This document shows positions 43,086 through 51,778 of a stretch of DNA of 64,000 bases, in pieces (the first letter of the stretch is position 1; each line of letters begins with the position of its first letter). The notes beneath the pieces are model-generated. The model saw only the letters and a list, made by a program, of their open reading frames with translations. It ran no database searches and was not told the origin of the DNA. The stretch comes from an uncultured Parafilimonas sp. (GTDB taxonomy: Bacteria; Bacteroidota; Bacteroidia; Chitinophagales; Chitinophagaceae). Location of the stretch: NCBI GenBank assembly GCA_903882935.1, contig CAIRZB010000022.1:1-64000 (forward strand), written 5' to 3'. The translations under genes and the position numbers were made by a program.

Positions 43086-44108
43086 GGTGCGCCTCGTTCT
43101 GCATTATGGAGAATACGAGTATCCCCCTGTAACCCTGCTTTGTGCCTTTTACTTACTTATTTGCAAAGAAATAACAAATAAAAGCAAAAGAAGCAAGGTT
43201 TATTACCCTTCTCTTCTGAGGAGTTAGCGATAAAGCTCTTTGGAGGTGTAATAAAAGCCAGACTCCTGTTTGGAACTTGCTTCGGCAGGGCACTCCACCC
43301 GCATTGCCCCGCAGCGTTCTTATGGATGAAAGGAGTGTTATCGCGACTTTGTTGGGACAGGCTACAACAGGCGATGCCATGAAATACTGTTGGTGGTACT
43401 AAAAACGGTAAATAGTGAATGGCGCGCGGTGAAGGCAGCCTTTTGAGGCAAAATAACCCCATCCTACAATCCCAAAACCCAGCCTCTTCCCGAGCCTGTT
43501 TGGCAAATCATTCCCCTGAATAATAACCCACAACCGACCCTGCCCGCCGCAATTTCACGATATTGGTGGGAAAAAAACTTGTAGTAATGGAGGCAACTAT
43601 TTTTGGTGTTATAGCTGGCAGGCAGCCCGGCCAGCTTGCCTGCCACTGGGCAAAAGGCCTGACAGCGCGTGCCATGGCTAACAGCCTGGTGAAAATACCC
43701 TATTTTATTTTTATGCTTTTTTGCATTTTTACCTGTATCATTTTTTGCCCCAAACCCATGCCTGCAAAGGGTTATAGCTATAAGGCTACTGTACACCCAA
43801 AAATAGGGGTTTGTAAAAAACGAGTTGTGCTGAAACCCTTTATTGGCGGGCAATTGGCGGTTTCCCAGTTTGGGGTGCGACACCCAAAAGTGGTGTCACA
43901 TATTGTCTCATTTATGTACCCAAATGCAATGGCTACATGCCTTTTACCGCTTTCCCATTCCGGGAAACGGGACACCCGTTTTGGGTGTCTCAAACTGTCT
44001 CATTTTTGCCAAGGTTTTGTGTACAGCCTGGTTTACGTCCGCAGTTTACTGCCATGCACCCGCAGCTGCCCGGCACGGCGTTTGTATACCTGTACCAAAC
44101 AGCTAACC
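43086..44108. other. Repeat-rich non-coding kilobase
   Basis: No convincing gene is present. From left to right it holds a large imperfect hairpin (43217-43358), the right copy of the 174-bp repeat (43458-43631), and two related palindromic units with GACACCC and GGTGTC halves (43879-43916 and 43971-44008). An open frame reading into the downstream small membrane protein from 43563 is a run-through of repeat sequence. Confidence 0.6.
43458..43631. repeat. Right copy of the 174-bp direct repeat
   Basis: Same orientation as the copy at 41808-41981. The near identity over the full length, followed by abrupt loss of similarity on both sides, marks a recent duplication or a recombination site. 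Confidence 0.9.
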
Positions 44109-44303
44109 ATGGAAAAAAGAATATTCGGTGTCGTGTTAATTGTACTGGGCATTATAGGGCTTGTAATGGCCGGTGTGGGCTTTATGCACAGCAGCGGCGG
44201 CACCTACAGCATCAAGAGCATTATTTTGTACGGGGTATTGGGGCTGGTGTTTTTTTCGGCCGGCGTGCGCATGATTACCAACACGGCAGACAAGGTTACC
44301 TAA
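44109..44303 (+). CDS. Small two-helix membrane protein
   Basis: A 64-residue protein from the ATG at 44109 with two membrane helices (FGVVLIVLGIIGLVMAGVGF and IILYGVLGLVFFSAGVRM) joined by a Ser/Gly loop, and a short polar tail. Small proteins of this form are frequent in Bacteroidota; no function is known to me. The frame extends upstream to 43563, but that part is repeat sequence. Confidence 0.7.
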   Translation: MEKRIFGVVLIVLGIIGLVMAGVGFMHSSGGTYSIKSIILYGVLGLVFFSAGVRMITNTADKVT

Positions 44304-44427
44304 CTGCTAGGCCTTAGCCCCTAAGTAACAACCACCGCTGTCAACAAACTGCAGCGTCATAACTGCCTCCGCAGGTATTACGGGGCTTAGGTCCGTTTGA
44401 AGGTACATGTGCAAAGTCTTGTCAGGC

Positions 44428-45363
44428 CTAGGCGTTCGCCGTCGGCAGTACGGCTTTTACCATCCGGTGTTTACCCTGCATATCGGTTTGCAATTCAACC
44501 CCTGTAAAACCGTTGTTGGCCAGCAAAAGGCAAACTTCAGCTCCAAAGGCCTCATTGATCTCAAAAAATAGCAGCCCATTGGGCCGAAGGTGGCGCAGCG
44601 CAAACCGGGCTATCTGCCGGTAAAACAGCAGGGCATCATCATCCGGCACAAACAAAGCGGTATGGGGTTCAAAGCGGGTAACGTTATCGCGCATGGCAGC
44701 AGATTCTGCATTTTTAATATACGGTGGGTTGCTCACAATAATATCAAATATTGGCAGGGGCGGCCATTGTAGTTCATTCAATATATCGGTTTCATAAAAC
44801 GTGATGGGTGCTTGCAAATCGGCCGCATTTTTTTGCGCCACCTGCAAGGCCGTTGCTGAAATATCCAGCGCATGTACATCCCAGCCGGGCCACTTTTTCT
44901 TTACCGCAATGGGTATGCAGCCGCTGCCGGTGCCAATATCGAGCAGGCGGGTTACAGGTTGCAAGTTACTGGTTACAGGTTGCCCGTTACTGGTATCATT
45001 CGCTTCATCCTGGAACTTGCAACCAGCAACCTGTAACCAGCTCCCCACCACCCATTGCACCAGTTCTTCCGTTTCGGGACGGGGTATCAGCACATTGTCA
45101 TCTACGTAAAATTTTAGGCCGGCAAACCAAGCTTCGTGCAGCACATATTGCACGGGGGTATGCTGTAGCAACAGGGCTTGCATGTCTGCCAGTTCTTTTT
45201 GGGCGGCGAGGCCAACGGGCATCTGTTTGTTAACAATGCGGTCAATGCGCCGTTGGCCGGTAACATGCTCAATTATCAGGTCGGCAATATTGGCCGCCTC
45301 GCGGTTATCGTACAGCCCGTACAGCGCAAAAAGCAGCTGCCGGTGCGCTTCTTGTATTGTCAT
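44428..45363 (-). CDS. prmC: Release factor glutamine methyltransferase PrmC
   Basis: A 311-residue SAM-dependent enzyme that methylates the GGQ glutamine of peptide-chain release factors. The SAM motif LLDIGTGSGCI (140-150) and catalytic SNPPYI (211-216) are intact, after the N-terminal helical domain ending IPRPETEELV. Residues about 108-139 (SWLQVAGCKFQ to LQPVT) are foreign to the family and correspond to an inverted-repeat insertion read in frame. It sits in the loop just before the SAM-binding strand. The gene is divergent from ribD, 27 bases apart. Confidence 0.93.
   Translation of the reverse strand: MTIQEAHRQLLFALYGLYDNREAANIADLIIEHVTGQRRIDRIVNKQMPVGLAAQKELADMQALLLQHTPVQYVLHEAWFAGLKFYVDDNVLIPRPETEELVQWVVGSWLQVAGCKFQDEANDTSNGQPVTSNLQPVTRLLDIGTGSGCIPIAVKKKWPGWDVHALDISATALQVAQKNAADLQAPITFYETDILNELQWPPLPIFDIIVSNPPYIKNAESAAMRDNVTRFEPHTALFVPDDDALLFYRQIARFALRHLRPNGLLFFEINEAFGAEVCLLLANNGFTGVELQTDMQGKHRMVKAVLPTANA
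44951..45040. repeat. Inverted-repeat element inside prmC
   Basis: A 15-bp perfect inverted repeat, CTGGTTACAGGTTGC (44969-44983) and GCAACCTGTAACCAG (45026-45040), with further partial copies of GTTACAGGTTGC at 44951. The insertion keeps the prmC frame open. A related degenerate array lies at 36318-36387. Confidence 0.75.
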
Positions 45364-45384
45364 TGTGCAATGTTAGTATCTTTG
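45352..45384 (+). promoter_or_regulatory. Promoter of ribD
   Basis: TTG at 45352-45354, a 22-base spacer and TATCTTTG at 45377-45384 match the Bacteroidota consensus. The -7 element ends 6 bases before the ribD ATG, so the transcript should start at or next to the start codon. Confidence 0.7.
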
Positions 45385-45390
45385 GGGCGA

Positions 45391-46428
45391 ATGGACAATC
45401 ACGAATTATACATGCGCCGCTGCCTGCAACTGGCTTTATTGGGTGCAGGCGACACAGCCCCCAATCCGATGGTGGGTGCGGTGTTGGTGCATGGACGGAG
45501 GATAATTGGCGAGGGCTACCACCGCCAGTATGGCCAAGCCCACGCCGAGGTTAACTGCATAAACAGTGTGGCGGAGGAGGATAAGCACCTGGTGACACAA
45601 TCAACCATATATGTGTCGTTAGAGCCTTGCGCACATTTTGGCAAAACACCGCCTTGCGCAGATTTAATTATACAACAGCGTATACCTAAAGTGGTAGTGG
45701 GCTGCCGCGACCCGTTTGAAGCGGTGAATGGCAAGGGCATTGAAAAACTGCAAAACGCTGGCATTGAAGTGATAACGGGTGTGCGTGGGCAGGAATGCCA
45801 ACGCCTAAATAAGCGTTTTTTTACTTTTTATACAAAGCAGCGGCCATATATTTTGTTGAAATGGGCGCAAACCGCAGATGGCTACATAGCCGGTGGGGGT
45901 ACGGAGCATTTATTGATCACCAACGCCATTGCCAATAAACTAGTACACAAATGGCGCACAGAGGAGGCGGGCATACTGGTAGGTACCAATACTGCCCGGC
46001 TGGATAACCCCACGCTTGATAACCGGCTTTGGGCAGGTAAAGCCCCGGTTAGGCTGGTGTTGGACATGCACCTGCAATTACCCCCAACGTTGCAGTTGTT
46101 TGACGGCCGACACAAAACAATTGTATTGAATGCCCATAAGCAGGAAGAAGCAGGCAATATTACGTACCATAAGCTAACAGAAGACGTTGGCTTGGTACAA
46201 CAAATACTGGATGCCTGTTGCCAACACCGCATTTTGAGTATTATGGTGGAAGGTGGGGCGAGGCTGTTGCAAAGTTTTATTGACAGCGGCCTGTGGGATG
46301 AGGCCAGGGTGATTACCAACGAGGCCTTGTTTATAGGGGAGGGATTGCCCGCGCCACGGTTACAGCGGCTGACCCACCGATACAGCGAAAAAATATTGGG
46401 CGACAGGGTTGATTATATAGAGCGTTGA
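45391..46428 (+). CDS. ribD: Bifunctional riboflavin biosynthesis protein RibD
   Basis: A 345-residue fusion of a pyrimidine deaminase and a reductase, the second and third steps of riboflavin synthesis. The start is the ATG at 45391, right behind an exact -7 element; longer frames are ruled out by that position. The zinc deaminase site is His51 and Glu53 in AHAEVN with Cys80 and Cys89 in EPCAHFGKTPPC. The reductase half starts near RPYILLKWAQTADGYIAGG and includes MVEGGARLL. Both halves look active. Confidence 0.95.
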   Translation: MDNHELYMRRCLQLALLGAGDTAPNPMVGAVLVHGRRIIGEGYHRQYGQAHAEVNCINSVAEEDKHLVTQSTIYVSLEPCAHFGKTPPCADLIIQQRIPKVVVGCRDPFEAVNGKGIEKLQNAGIEVITGVRGQECQRLNKRFFTFYTKQRPYILLKWAQTADGYIAGGGTEHLLITNAIANKLVHKWRTEEAGILVGTNTARLDNPTLDNRLWAGKAPVRLVLDMHLQLPPTLQLFDGRHKTIVLNAHKQEEAGNITYHKLTEDVGLVQQILDACCQHRILSIMVEGGARLLQSFIDSGLWDEARVITNEALFIGEGLPAPRLQRLTHRYSEKILGDRVDYIER

Positions 46429-46521
46429 TTTTTAAGATGGATGGGATGTTAGTGAAATCAGGGTAAATAAGATAAAGCCAAAGAATAAGCGTTCCATCCC
46501 AAAAAACAGAGCATAATACAC

Positions 46522-47127
46522 ATGATTGAAACGGATATTTACCAAACCATTGCGCAACCTTCCATAGCAGAGTTTAAAGACAGGGGCAGCCGGTTTATAG
46601 CGTATAGTTACCCCATTAGGTCCGCTGAAGAGTTTAAGGAGAAACTGCAATTACTTAAAAAAGAACACCCAAAGGCAGTACACCATTGTTTTGGCTACCG
46701 GCTGGGCTTGGACGGAAACAACTACCGGGTGAGTGATGACGGCGAACCATCAGGAACGGCAGGCAAGCCCATACTGGGCCAGATTGACAGCAAGGGGCTT
46801 ACCAATGTGCTGATAATTGTGGTACGTTATTTTGGAGGCACCTTATTGGGTGTGCCCGGGTTGATAAACGCGTATAAATCTGCCGCCAGCATGGCACTAC
46901 AGTTGACCCCTTTTACGCAAAAGCCGGTAATGGTCCGCTGGACCGTAACCTTTGACTATACCCAAATGAACGATGTGATGCGTTGGGTGAAAGCCTTTAA
47001 CTGCGAAGTGGTTCAGCAGGAAATGCAATTGTTCTGCAAACTTGTGGTGGATGTGCATAAGGCAAAAGCCACCGAGCTGCACACCTTACTAGGCGATTTG
47101 CGTGGCGTGGAAGTGGCAGCGGTGTAG
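46522..47127 (+). CDS. YigZ/IMPACT family protein
   Basis: A 201-residue protein with the UPF0029/IMPACT fold. The N-terminal domain contains SRFIAYSYPIRSAEEF, HHCFGYRLG, then SDDGEPSGTAGKPIL and VVRYFGGTLLGVPGLINAY, the family signature. A C-terminal EF-G-V-like domain (DUF1949) follows. The bacterial role is unclear, with a link to nucleic-acid or ribosome binding. It is transcribed like ribD, 93 bases downstream, possibly in one unit. Confidence 0.9.
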   Translation: MIETDIYQTIAQPSIAEFKDRGSRFIAYSYPIRSAEEFKEKLQLLKKEHPKAVHHCFGYRLGLDGNNYRVSDDGEPSGTAGKPILGQIDSKGLTNVLIIVVRYFGGTLLGVPGLINAYKSAASMALQLTPFTQKPVMVRWTVTFDYTQMNDVMRWVKAFNCEVVQQEMQLFCKLVVDVHKAKATELHTLLGDLRGVEVAAV

Positions 47128-47195
47128 GCGCCCTTTCTAAATTTAATCGCAATAAGCATGTGGATTTTTAGTAACCCAGCATCTTAAAGAAAAAA

Positions 47196-47975
47196 ATGGA
47201 TAGACTCCTTTTTATAATACTAGCTACACTGCTAACAACAATATTTTCGAGTTGCTGGCAAAACAACAACGGGCCAGGTATTGAAAATGCATTATTGAAT
47301 ACAATTTCTAAGTTTCCTCAGTTGCCAAAGGGAAGAGATAGTCAAAGTAGTTTTTACAAACTGGTGCGTAGTGTCACTATCGGCGAAACTGGCATTGAAA
47401 TTCAACTTCGTTCAACTCCCGACACAATAGTCGATCCTCAGAAAATCATTATCGTAATAAATCAAGCCAAAAAGCTTTATGCAATACCGCTTTTTTCAAA
47501 CACCTACCACAGCTACTGGCGCTTTCAGTTTGACAGTGTGCTGGCTTCTGAAAAAACCATTACTACAACATTTGAAAACGAAATAAAAAATTGTCTGTCA
47601 CAGCTCAACTTATATGACACTTTAGGAACTGCGGGGATAGTTCTTGATGAAATGCTTTTCTCAATTTTACAATGCCAACACGTGACGGATACTGACAGCT
47701 TAAATTTTCAATCTATTGCCTTGACAAATAACAACAATTATACATTACCTTCTGAAAACACCGATAGTTGTAGCAGACGACTTCAAGAGAATTGGCAGGA
47801 AATGAAAAAAGCTTTTCATCCTAGCGAATTCTATAGTGTCTATACCGCATATTGGGATCAAATAAATAATCGGGTTTACCAATTTGACTTTAAAAATTTC
47901 GGTCGCAAACGAAAACTTGAGTTCACAATGAAAAACTACCGGTTAGACTGTGTATACCATTTGATTTATATGTGA
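47196..47975 (+). CDS. Hypothetical lipoprotein
   Basis: A 259-residue protein with a lipoprotein signal (LLFIILATLLTTIFSSC, Cys21 as the lipid anchor). The rest is soluble mixed alpha/beta without a recognised domain; there is a run with EIQLRSTPDTIVDPQKIIIV and a C-terminal YRLDCVYHLIYM. It faces the periplasm or cell surface. No partner is evident: the upstream gene is cytoplasmic and the downstream gene is convergent. Confidence 0.7.
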   Translation: MDRLLFIILATLLTTIFSSCWQNNNGPGIENALLNTISKFPQLPKGRDSQSSFYKLVRSVTIGETGIEIQLRSTPDTIVDPQKIIIVINQAKKLYAIPLFSNTYHSYWRFQFDSVLASEKTITTTFENEIKNCLSQLNLYDTLGTAGIVLDEMLFSILQCQHVTDTDSLNFQSIALTNNNNYTLPSENTDSCSRRLQENWQEMKKAFHPSEFYSVYTAYWDQINNRVYQFDFKNFGRKRKLEFTMKNYRLDCVYHLIYM

Positions 47976-48040
47976 TAGACCAATTTCCCTGCTACTACCT
48001 ATCCTTCGGATAGTTAAAATCCAAATACTCGCTACCAAAT

Positions 48041-48922
48041 CTATCCCCCAAACTCCTCCACCGGAACGCCTCCAACTTCAAGATCTTTTATAACAAACAA
48101 GCACCCCGCATAGGGTTGTTGCAGTTTTTCTTCTGCCGTAAGCTCTTTGGTAGCCGATGTTACGTACAAATCAGTAAGGTTTGGCCCGCCAAAAGTAGGG
48201 CAGGTTATGTTGGCCGCAGGCAGGGCGATGCTTTGCAGTTTTTCGCCAGTAAGTGGGTTAAACAACGCCACCTGCCAGCCGCCAAAAAATGCAATCCAAA
48301 GCATGCCATTTTTGTCTATTGTCATGCCGTCGGGGTAGCCCACTTCGTTGTGTACATCAATCACCACCCTTTTGTTGGTTATCTCGCCGGTGGTTATGTC
48401 ATAATCGTACGCCACCACATGGCGGGTGGGTGTGTCGATATAGTAAAAGGTTTTGGTATCGGCCGTCCAAGCCATTCCGTTTGATATGGTAACGCCGGCT
48501 ATTTTATGCGCAACTGTAAAATCGGTATCCAGCATATACACATTGCCGGACGCATCGGTCTCGTTCAACGGCATGGTGCCTGCCCAAAAACGGCCGGCGG
48601 GGTCGCATTTGCCGTCGTTAAATCGATTGCCCGGAAGGTGTTCTTCGGGGTTGGTAATACGGGTAACAGTTTTGTTGGCAAAGTCAACAAAAGCAAAACC
48701 GTGTTGCAGGGCGGCTATCAACCCACCGCTTTTACGCAACGCCAAGGCACCCACCATCTCACCAACGTTGAACGTACTATGGCTACTATCAAGGGTAGAA
48801 TAACGGTGAATGTCGCCGGGTATAATGTCCACCCAATAGATGCAATTGTTTTCTTTATCCCACAAAGGGCCTTCGCCTAAAAGACACGGATGATTGACTG
48901 CTACTGACGGTTGGATTGCCAT
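48041..48922 (-). CDS. SMP-30/gluconolactonase-family sugar lactonase
   Basis: A 293-residue six-bladed propeller of the SMP-30/LRE family. Visible are LGEGPLWDKENNCIYWVDI with the metal-binding glutamate, the NRFNDGKCDPAGRFWAGTM block with Asn and Asp ligands, GVTISNGMAW, and VGYPDGMTID with the late Asp. Such enzymes hydrolyse sugar-1,4- or 1,5-lactones. The next genes on the same strand are an SDR and a sugar-acid dehydratase, so it likely opens the lactone made by the SDR. It is 58 bases after the SDR stop. Confidence 0.9.
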   Translation of the reverse strand: MAIQPSVAVNHPCLLGEGPLWDKENNCIYWVDIIPGDIHRYSTLDSSHSTFNVGEMVGALALRKSGGLIAALQHGFAFVDFANKTVTRITNPEEHLPGNRFNDGKCDPAGRFWAGTMPLNETDASGNVYMLDTDFTVAHKIAGVTISNGMAWTADTKTFYYIDTPTRHVVAYDYDITTGEITNKRVVIDVHNEVGYPDGMTIDKNGMLWIAFFGGWQVALFNPLTGEKLQSIALPAANITCPTFGGPNLTDLYVTSATKELTAEEKLQQPYAGCLFVIKDLEVGGVPVEEFGG

Positions 48923-48980
48923 AGATACTTTTTTTGATGTGCTATTATTGTGTTGATTGATTGTGCTTGCTTAAAGCCAG

Positions 48981-49748
48981 TTAGTAAGGGGAGGGGCTTA
49001 CGGAGGTCCACCCGCCGTCTACCACCAGGCTTTGGCCGGTGATATGCCTCGACATAGGCGACACCAGAAACAAAGCCGCATTGGCAATGTCTTCAACCCT
49101 GGCTGCACGGCCCATAGGTGTTATGCGGCTCCAGGTGTTTTCATAGTCCTTATCCTCCACCGTGCGCTCGGTTTTGGTTGCACCAGGTGCAATGGCGTTG
49201 ATGGAAATGTTAAATGGCGACAGTTCCACCACCAATGTTTTGGCCAGCATTTCCAGCCCAGCTTTTGTCATGCCATAAGCGGCAAGGTTTTTATGCGCCT
49301 GGTGGCCAGTTACCGATGACATGAATAAGATACTGCCACCGCTTGGTTGCTTTTGCATTTGTATGCTTGCTGCTTGGGCCAGAAAAAAGCTTCCGCCGAG
49401 GTTAACTTGCATCACTCGTTGCAGTGTTTCGGGCTGGTACCCAAAAAAATCACCAAACAGGGTAATGCCTGCGTTGGCAATGGCGATGGTTAAGCTGCCA
49501 AACTTAGTTACAGCTTCATTAACCATTTGCTGTATAAATGTAATATCGGCCGCATCGCCTGCCAATGGGTGGCATACGCCCCCTTGTTGCTGAATGCGGG
49601 CGGCAGCCTGTTGCGCTAGTTCGCCATCCACATCGTTCAATATAACTGCTGCACCGTTTAGGCAAAGCTGGCGTGCTATTTCAAAACCAATACCTTGGCC
49701 GGCCCCTGTGATCATGGCCACTTGGCCGGCAAACAATCTGGGAGACAT
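48981..49748 (-). CDS. SDR-family sugar dehydrogenase candidate
   Basis: A 255-residue short-chain dehydrogenase from the ATG at 49748 (MSPRLFAGQVAMITGAG). The frame stays open upstream to 49856, but that extension translates a repeat array and has no family counterpart. The cofactor loop GAGQGIG, catalytic serine after FMSSVTG, and YGMTK (Tyr/Lys) are intact, with PMGRAARVEDIANAALFL near the end. Placed between a lactonase and a pentonate-type dehydratase, it probably oxidises an aldose to its lactone; the sugar is inferred to be L-arabinose or similar. Confidence 0.88.
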   Translation of the reverse strand: MSPRLFAGQVAMITGAGQGIGFEIARQLCLNGAAVILNDVDGELAQQAAARIQQQGGVCHPLAGDAADITFIQQMVNEAVTKFGSLTIAIANAGITLFGDFFGYQPETLQRVMQVNLGGSFFLAQAASIQMQKQPSGGSILFMSSVTGHQAHKNLAAYGMTKAGLEMLAKTLVVELSPFNISINAIAPGATKTERTVEDKDYENTWSRITPMGRAARVEDIANAALFLVSPMSRHITGQSLVVDGGWTSVSPSPY

Positions 49749-50071
49749 ATATGCGGTTGTTTTTATCGTGAAACGAGAAACGTGAATCGTGAAACGGCAG
49801 TCGAGAAACCTGAATCGTGAATCGTGAAACGAGAAACGGCAAACCAGAAACGCCAATCGGGAATAATGCCAGACCTCTATTCTCTTTGCCTTACATTATT
49901 GTTACCGGGGCTTCACAAGCATGCGGTTGTTGGTTGCATGTGATTGCCTTCGGCAACGCTAATTATCCGTTGCCACGGGCGACAAAATGGAACTTCGGAA
50001 CTACCGTTCCAAAGTGCACCACACCGTGGAACTCAGTGCAAAAACTCCTTTAACGCTGTGGTCACCCGTAC
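49749..50071. other. Spacer between the SDR and dehydratase genes
   Basis: No gene is visible. The first third is a degenerate repeat array (49766-49860). The remainder near 49905-50120 contains several small palindromes, including a CACGG/CCGTG pair and GCGAAGCACTTCGC at 50088-50101, which continues into the annotated 3-prime end of the dehydratase gene. Confidence 0.5.
49766..49860. repeat. Degenerate CGTGAAACGAGAAACG-type array
   Basis: Words of the type TCGTGAAACG, GAGAAACG and TGAATCGTGA recur irregularly about eight times. The array lies directly in front of the SDR gene start and is open in the SDR reading frame. Confidence 0.65.
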
Positions 50072-51778
50072 TCAATGCGAATCGCGAAGCACTTCGCTGC
50101 CTGAGCCGCCCCGTAAAAAATCAAAGTCCGCGCCTAAGTGCGCTTGCTGCACGTGCTGCTGAAACAACTGTACATAGCCACGGCCAACAAGCTGGTGGCT
50201 GGGCGTCCATTGCTGTTTACGCAACGCAATTTCTTCGGATGGCACTTCCAAGCGAAGCTGCCTTTTTTCAACATCTAATGTTATAATATCACCATCTTTC
50301 ACCACGGCCAGCGTACCGCCTGCGGCCGCCTCTGGCGATACGTGCAGCACCACTGTGCCAAAGCCGGTGCCGCTCATCCTGCCATCGCTAATGCGTACCA
50401 TGTCGTTAACGCCTTTGGCCAGCAGCTTTTTGGGCAGCCCCAAATTGCCCACTTCCGGCATGCCGGGGTAGCCGATAGGGCCAACATTTTTAAGTACTAT
50501 TATGCTTGTTTCGTCAATATCCAAATCGGGTAGGTCAATTCTGGCCTTATAATCTTCAATGGTTTCAAACACCACGGCTTTGCCGGTGTGCTGCAACAGC
50601 GCGGGGGTGGCTGCGCTGGGTTTTAGCACAGCACCATTTTCACATAGGTTGCCCTTTACCACCACAAAACCAGCCAATGGATTAAACGGGCTGCTGATGC
50701 TGGCAATAATATCCTCGTTGTAAATTTCGCTATTTTCTACATTTTGGCCTATTGTTTTGCCGTTTACCGTAATACAATCGTTGTGCAGCACTGTTTTAAG
50801 TTCCTTCATTACAGCGGGCAGCCCGCCGGCATAGTATAGGTCTTCCATAAAATATTTACCAGATGGCTGCAGGTTGGCAATCAACGGTATATTTCTCGAA
50901 AGCTTGTCAAAATCCTCAATGTCCAGCGGTACGCCAACGCGGCCCGCAATGGCCAGCAGGTGAATTACAAAATTGGTGCTGCCGCCAACGGCCGCATTGG
51001 TTACAATCGCGTTCTCAAAAGCCTCACGTGTAAGTATGTCGCTTGGTTTTACGTCTTCTTTTACCACGTCAACAATGCGGCGGCCAGACAGGTGGGCGAG
51101 TACCTTTCTGCGGCTGTCTGCGGCAGGTATGGCGGCATTACCGGGCAGTGTAAGCCCCAGCGATTCTACCATGCAAGCCATTGACGATGCGGTGCCCATT
51201 ACCGCGCAGTGGCCGCGGCTGCGGCACATGGCTGCCTCGGCATCAAATATGTCGTCTTGGCTCATCTTGCCCGCGCGAACATCCTGGGAAAACCGCCAAA
51301 CGTCTGATGTGCCTATATCTTTACCCCTAAATTTACCCGTTAGCATGGGTCCGCCTGAAATTACCAAAGTGGGTATATTTACACTGCATGCCCCCATTAC
51401 CAGACTTGGGGTTGTTTTGTCGCAGCCGCACAGCAATACCACGCCGTCAACCGGGTTGGCGCGTATACTCTCCTCCACGTCCATGCTCACTAGGTTGCGG
51501 TACAGCATGGCCGTGGGCTTTATTAATGTTTCGCCCAACGACATTACCGGAAACTCCACAGGAAAACCTCCGGCCTCGTATATGCCGTGCTTTACTGATT
51601 CTGCCAGTTCCCTAAAATGGGCATTGCAGGGTGTAAGCTCGCTCCAAGTGTTGCAGATGCCAATTACGGGCCTGCCGTCAAACAGGTCGTTGGGCAGCCC
51701 TTGGTTTTTCATCCACGACCTGTAAATAAGTCCGTCTTTGCCTGTTCTGCCAAACCAACCCCTGCTTCTCAAATTCAT
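50072..51778 (-). CDS. IlvD/Edd-family sugar-acid dehydratase (arabonate-type)
   Basis: A 568-residue iron-sulfur dehydratase from the ATG at 51778 (MNLRSRGWFG); a longer frame to 52069 is non-coding by appearance. Cluster cysteines are visible in GICNTWSELTPCNAHF, VVLLCGCDKTTP and EAAMCRSRGHCAVMGTASSM. The N-terminal RSRGWFG plus WMKNQG are features of the L-arabonate/D-xylonate branch rather than branched-chain IlvD. It would turn a pentonate into its 2-keto-3-deoxy acid. The last ten residues come from a small palindromic sequence and may be a natural extension. Confidence 0.88.
   Translation of the reverse strand: MNLRSRGWFGRTGKDGLIYRSWMKNQGLPNDLFDGRPVIGICNTWSELTPCNAHFRELAESVKHGIYEAGGFPVEFPVMSLGETLIKPTAMLYRNLVSMDVEESIRANPVDGVVLLCGCDKTTPSLVMGACSVNIPTLVISGGPMLTGKFRGKDIGTSDVWRFSQDVRAGKMSQDDIFDAEAAMCRSRGHCAVMGTASSMACMVESLGLTLPGNAAIPAADSRRKVLAHLSGRRIVDVVKEDVKPSDILTREAFENAIVTNAAVGGSTNFVIHLLAIAGRVGVPLDIEDFDKLSRNIPLIANLQPSGKYFMEDLYYAGGLPAVMKELKTVLHNDCITVNGKTIGQNVENSEIYNEDIIASISSPFNPLAGFVVVKGNLCENGAVLKPSAATPALLQHTGKAVVFETIEDYKARIDLPDLDIDETSIIVLKNVGPIGYPGMPEVGNLGLPKKLLAKGVNDMVRISDGRMSGTGFGTVVLHVSPEAAAGGTLAVVKDGDIITLDVEKRQLRLEVPSEEIALRKQQWTPSHQLVGRGYVQLFQQHVQQAHLGADFDFLRGGSGSEVLRDSH

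Noticed and set aside
43563-44108. Long upstream extension of the small membrane protein (start at 43563)
   Set aside because: The extension translates the 174-bp repeat and the palindromic units; the natural start is the ATG at 44109.
45178-45390. Extension of the ribD frame into prmC
   Set aside because: It would cover prmC coding sequence and the ribD promoter; the RibD family begins at the ATG at 45391.
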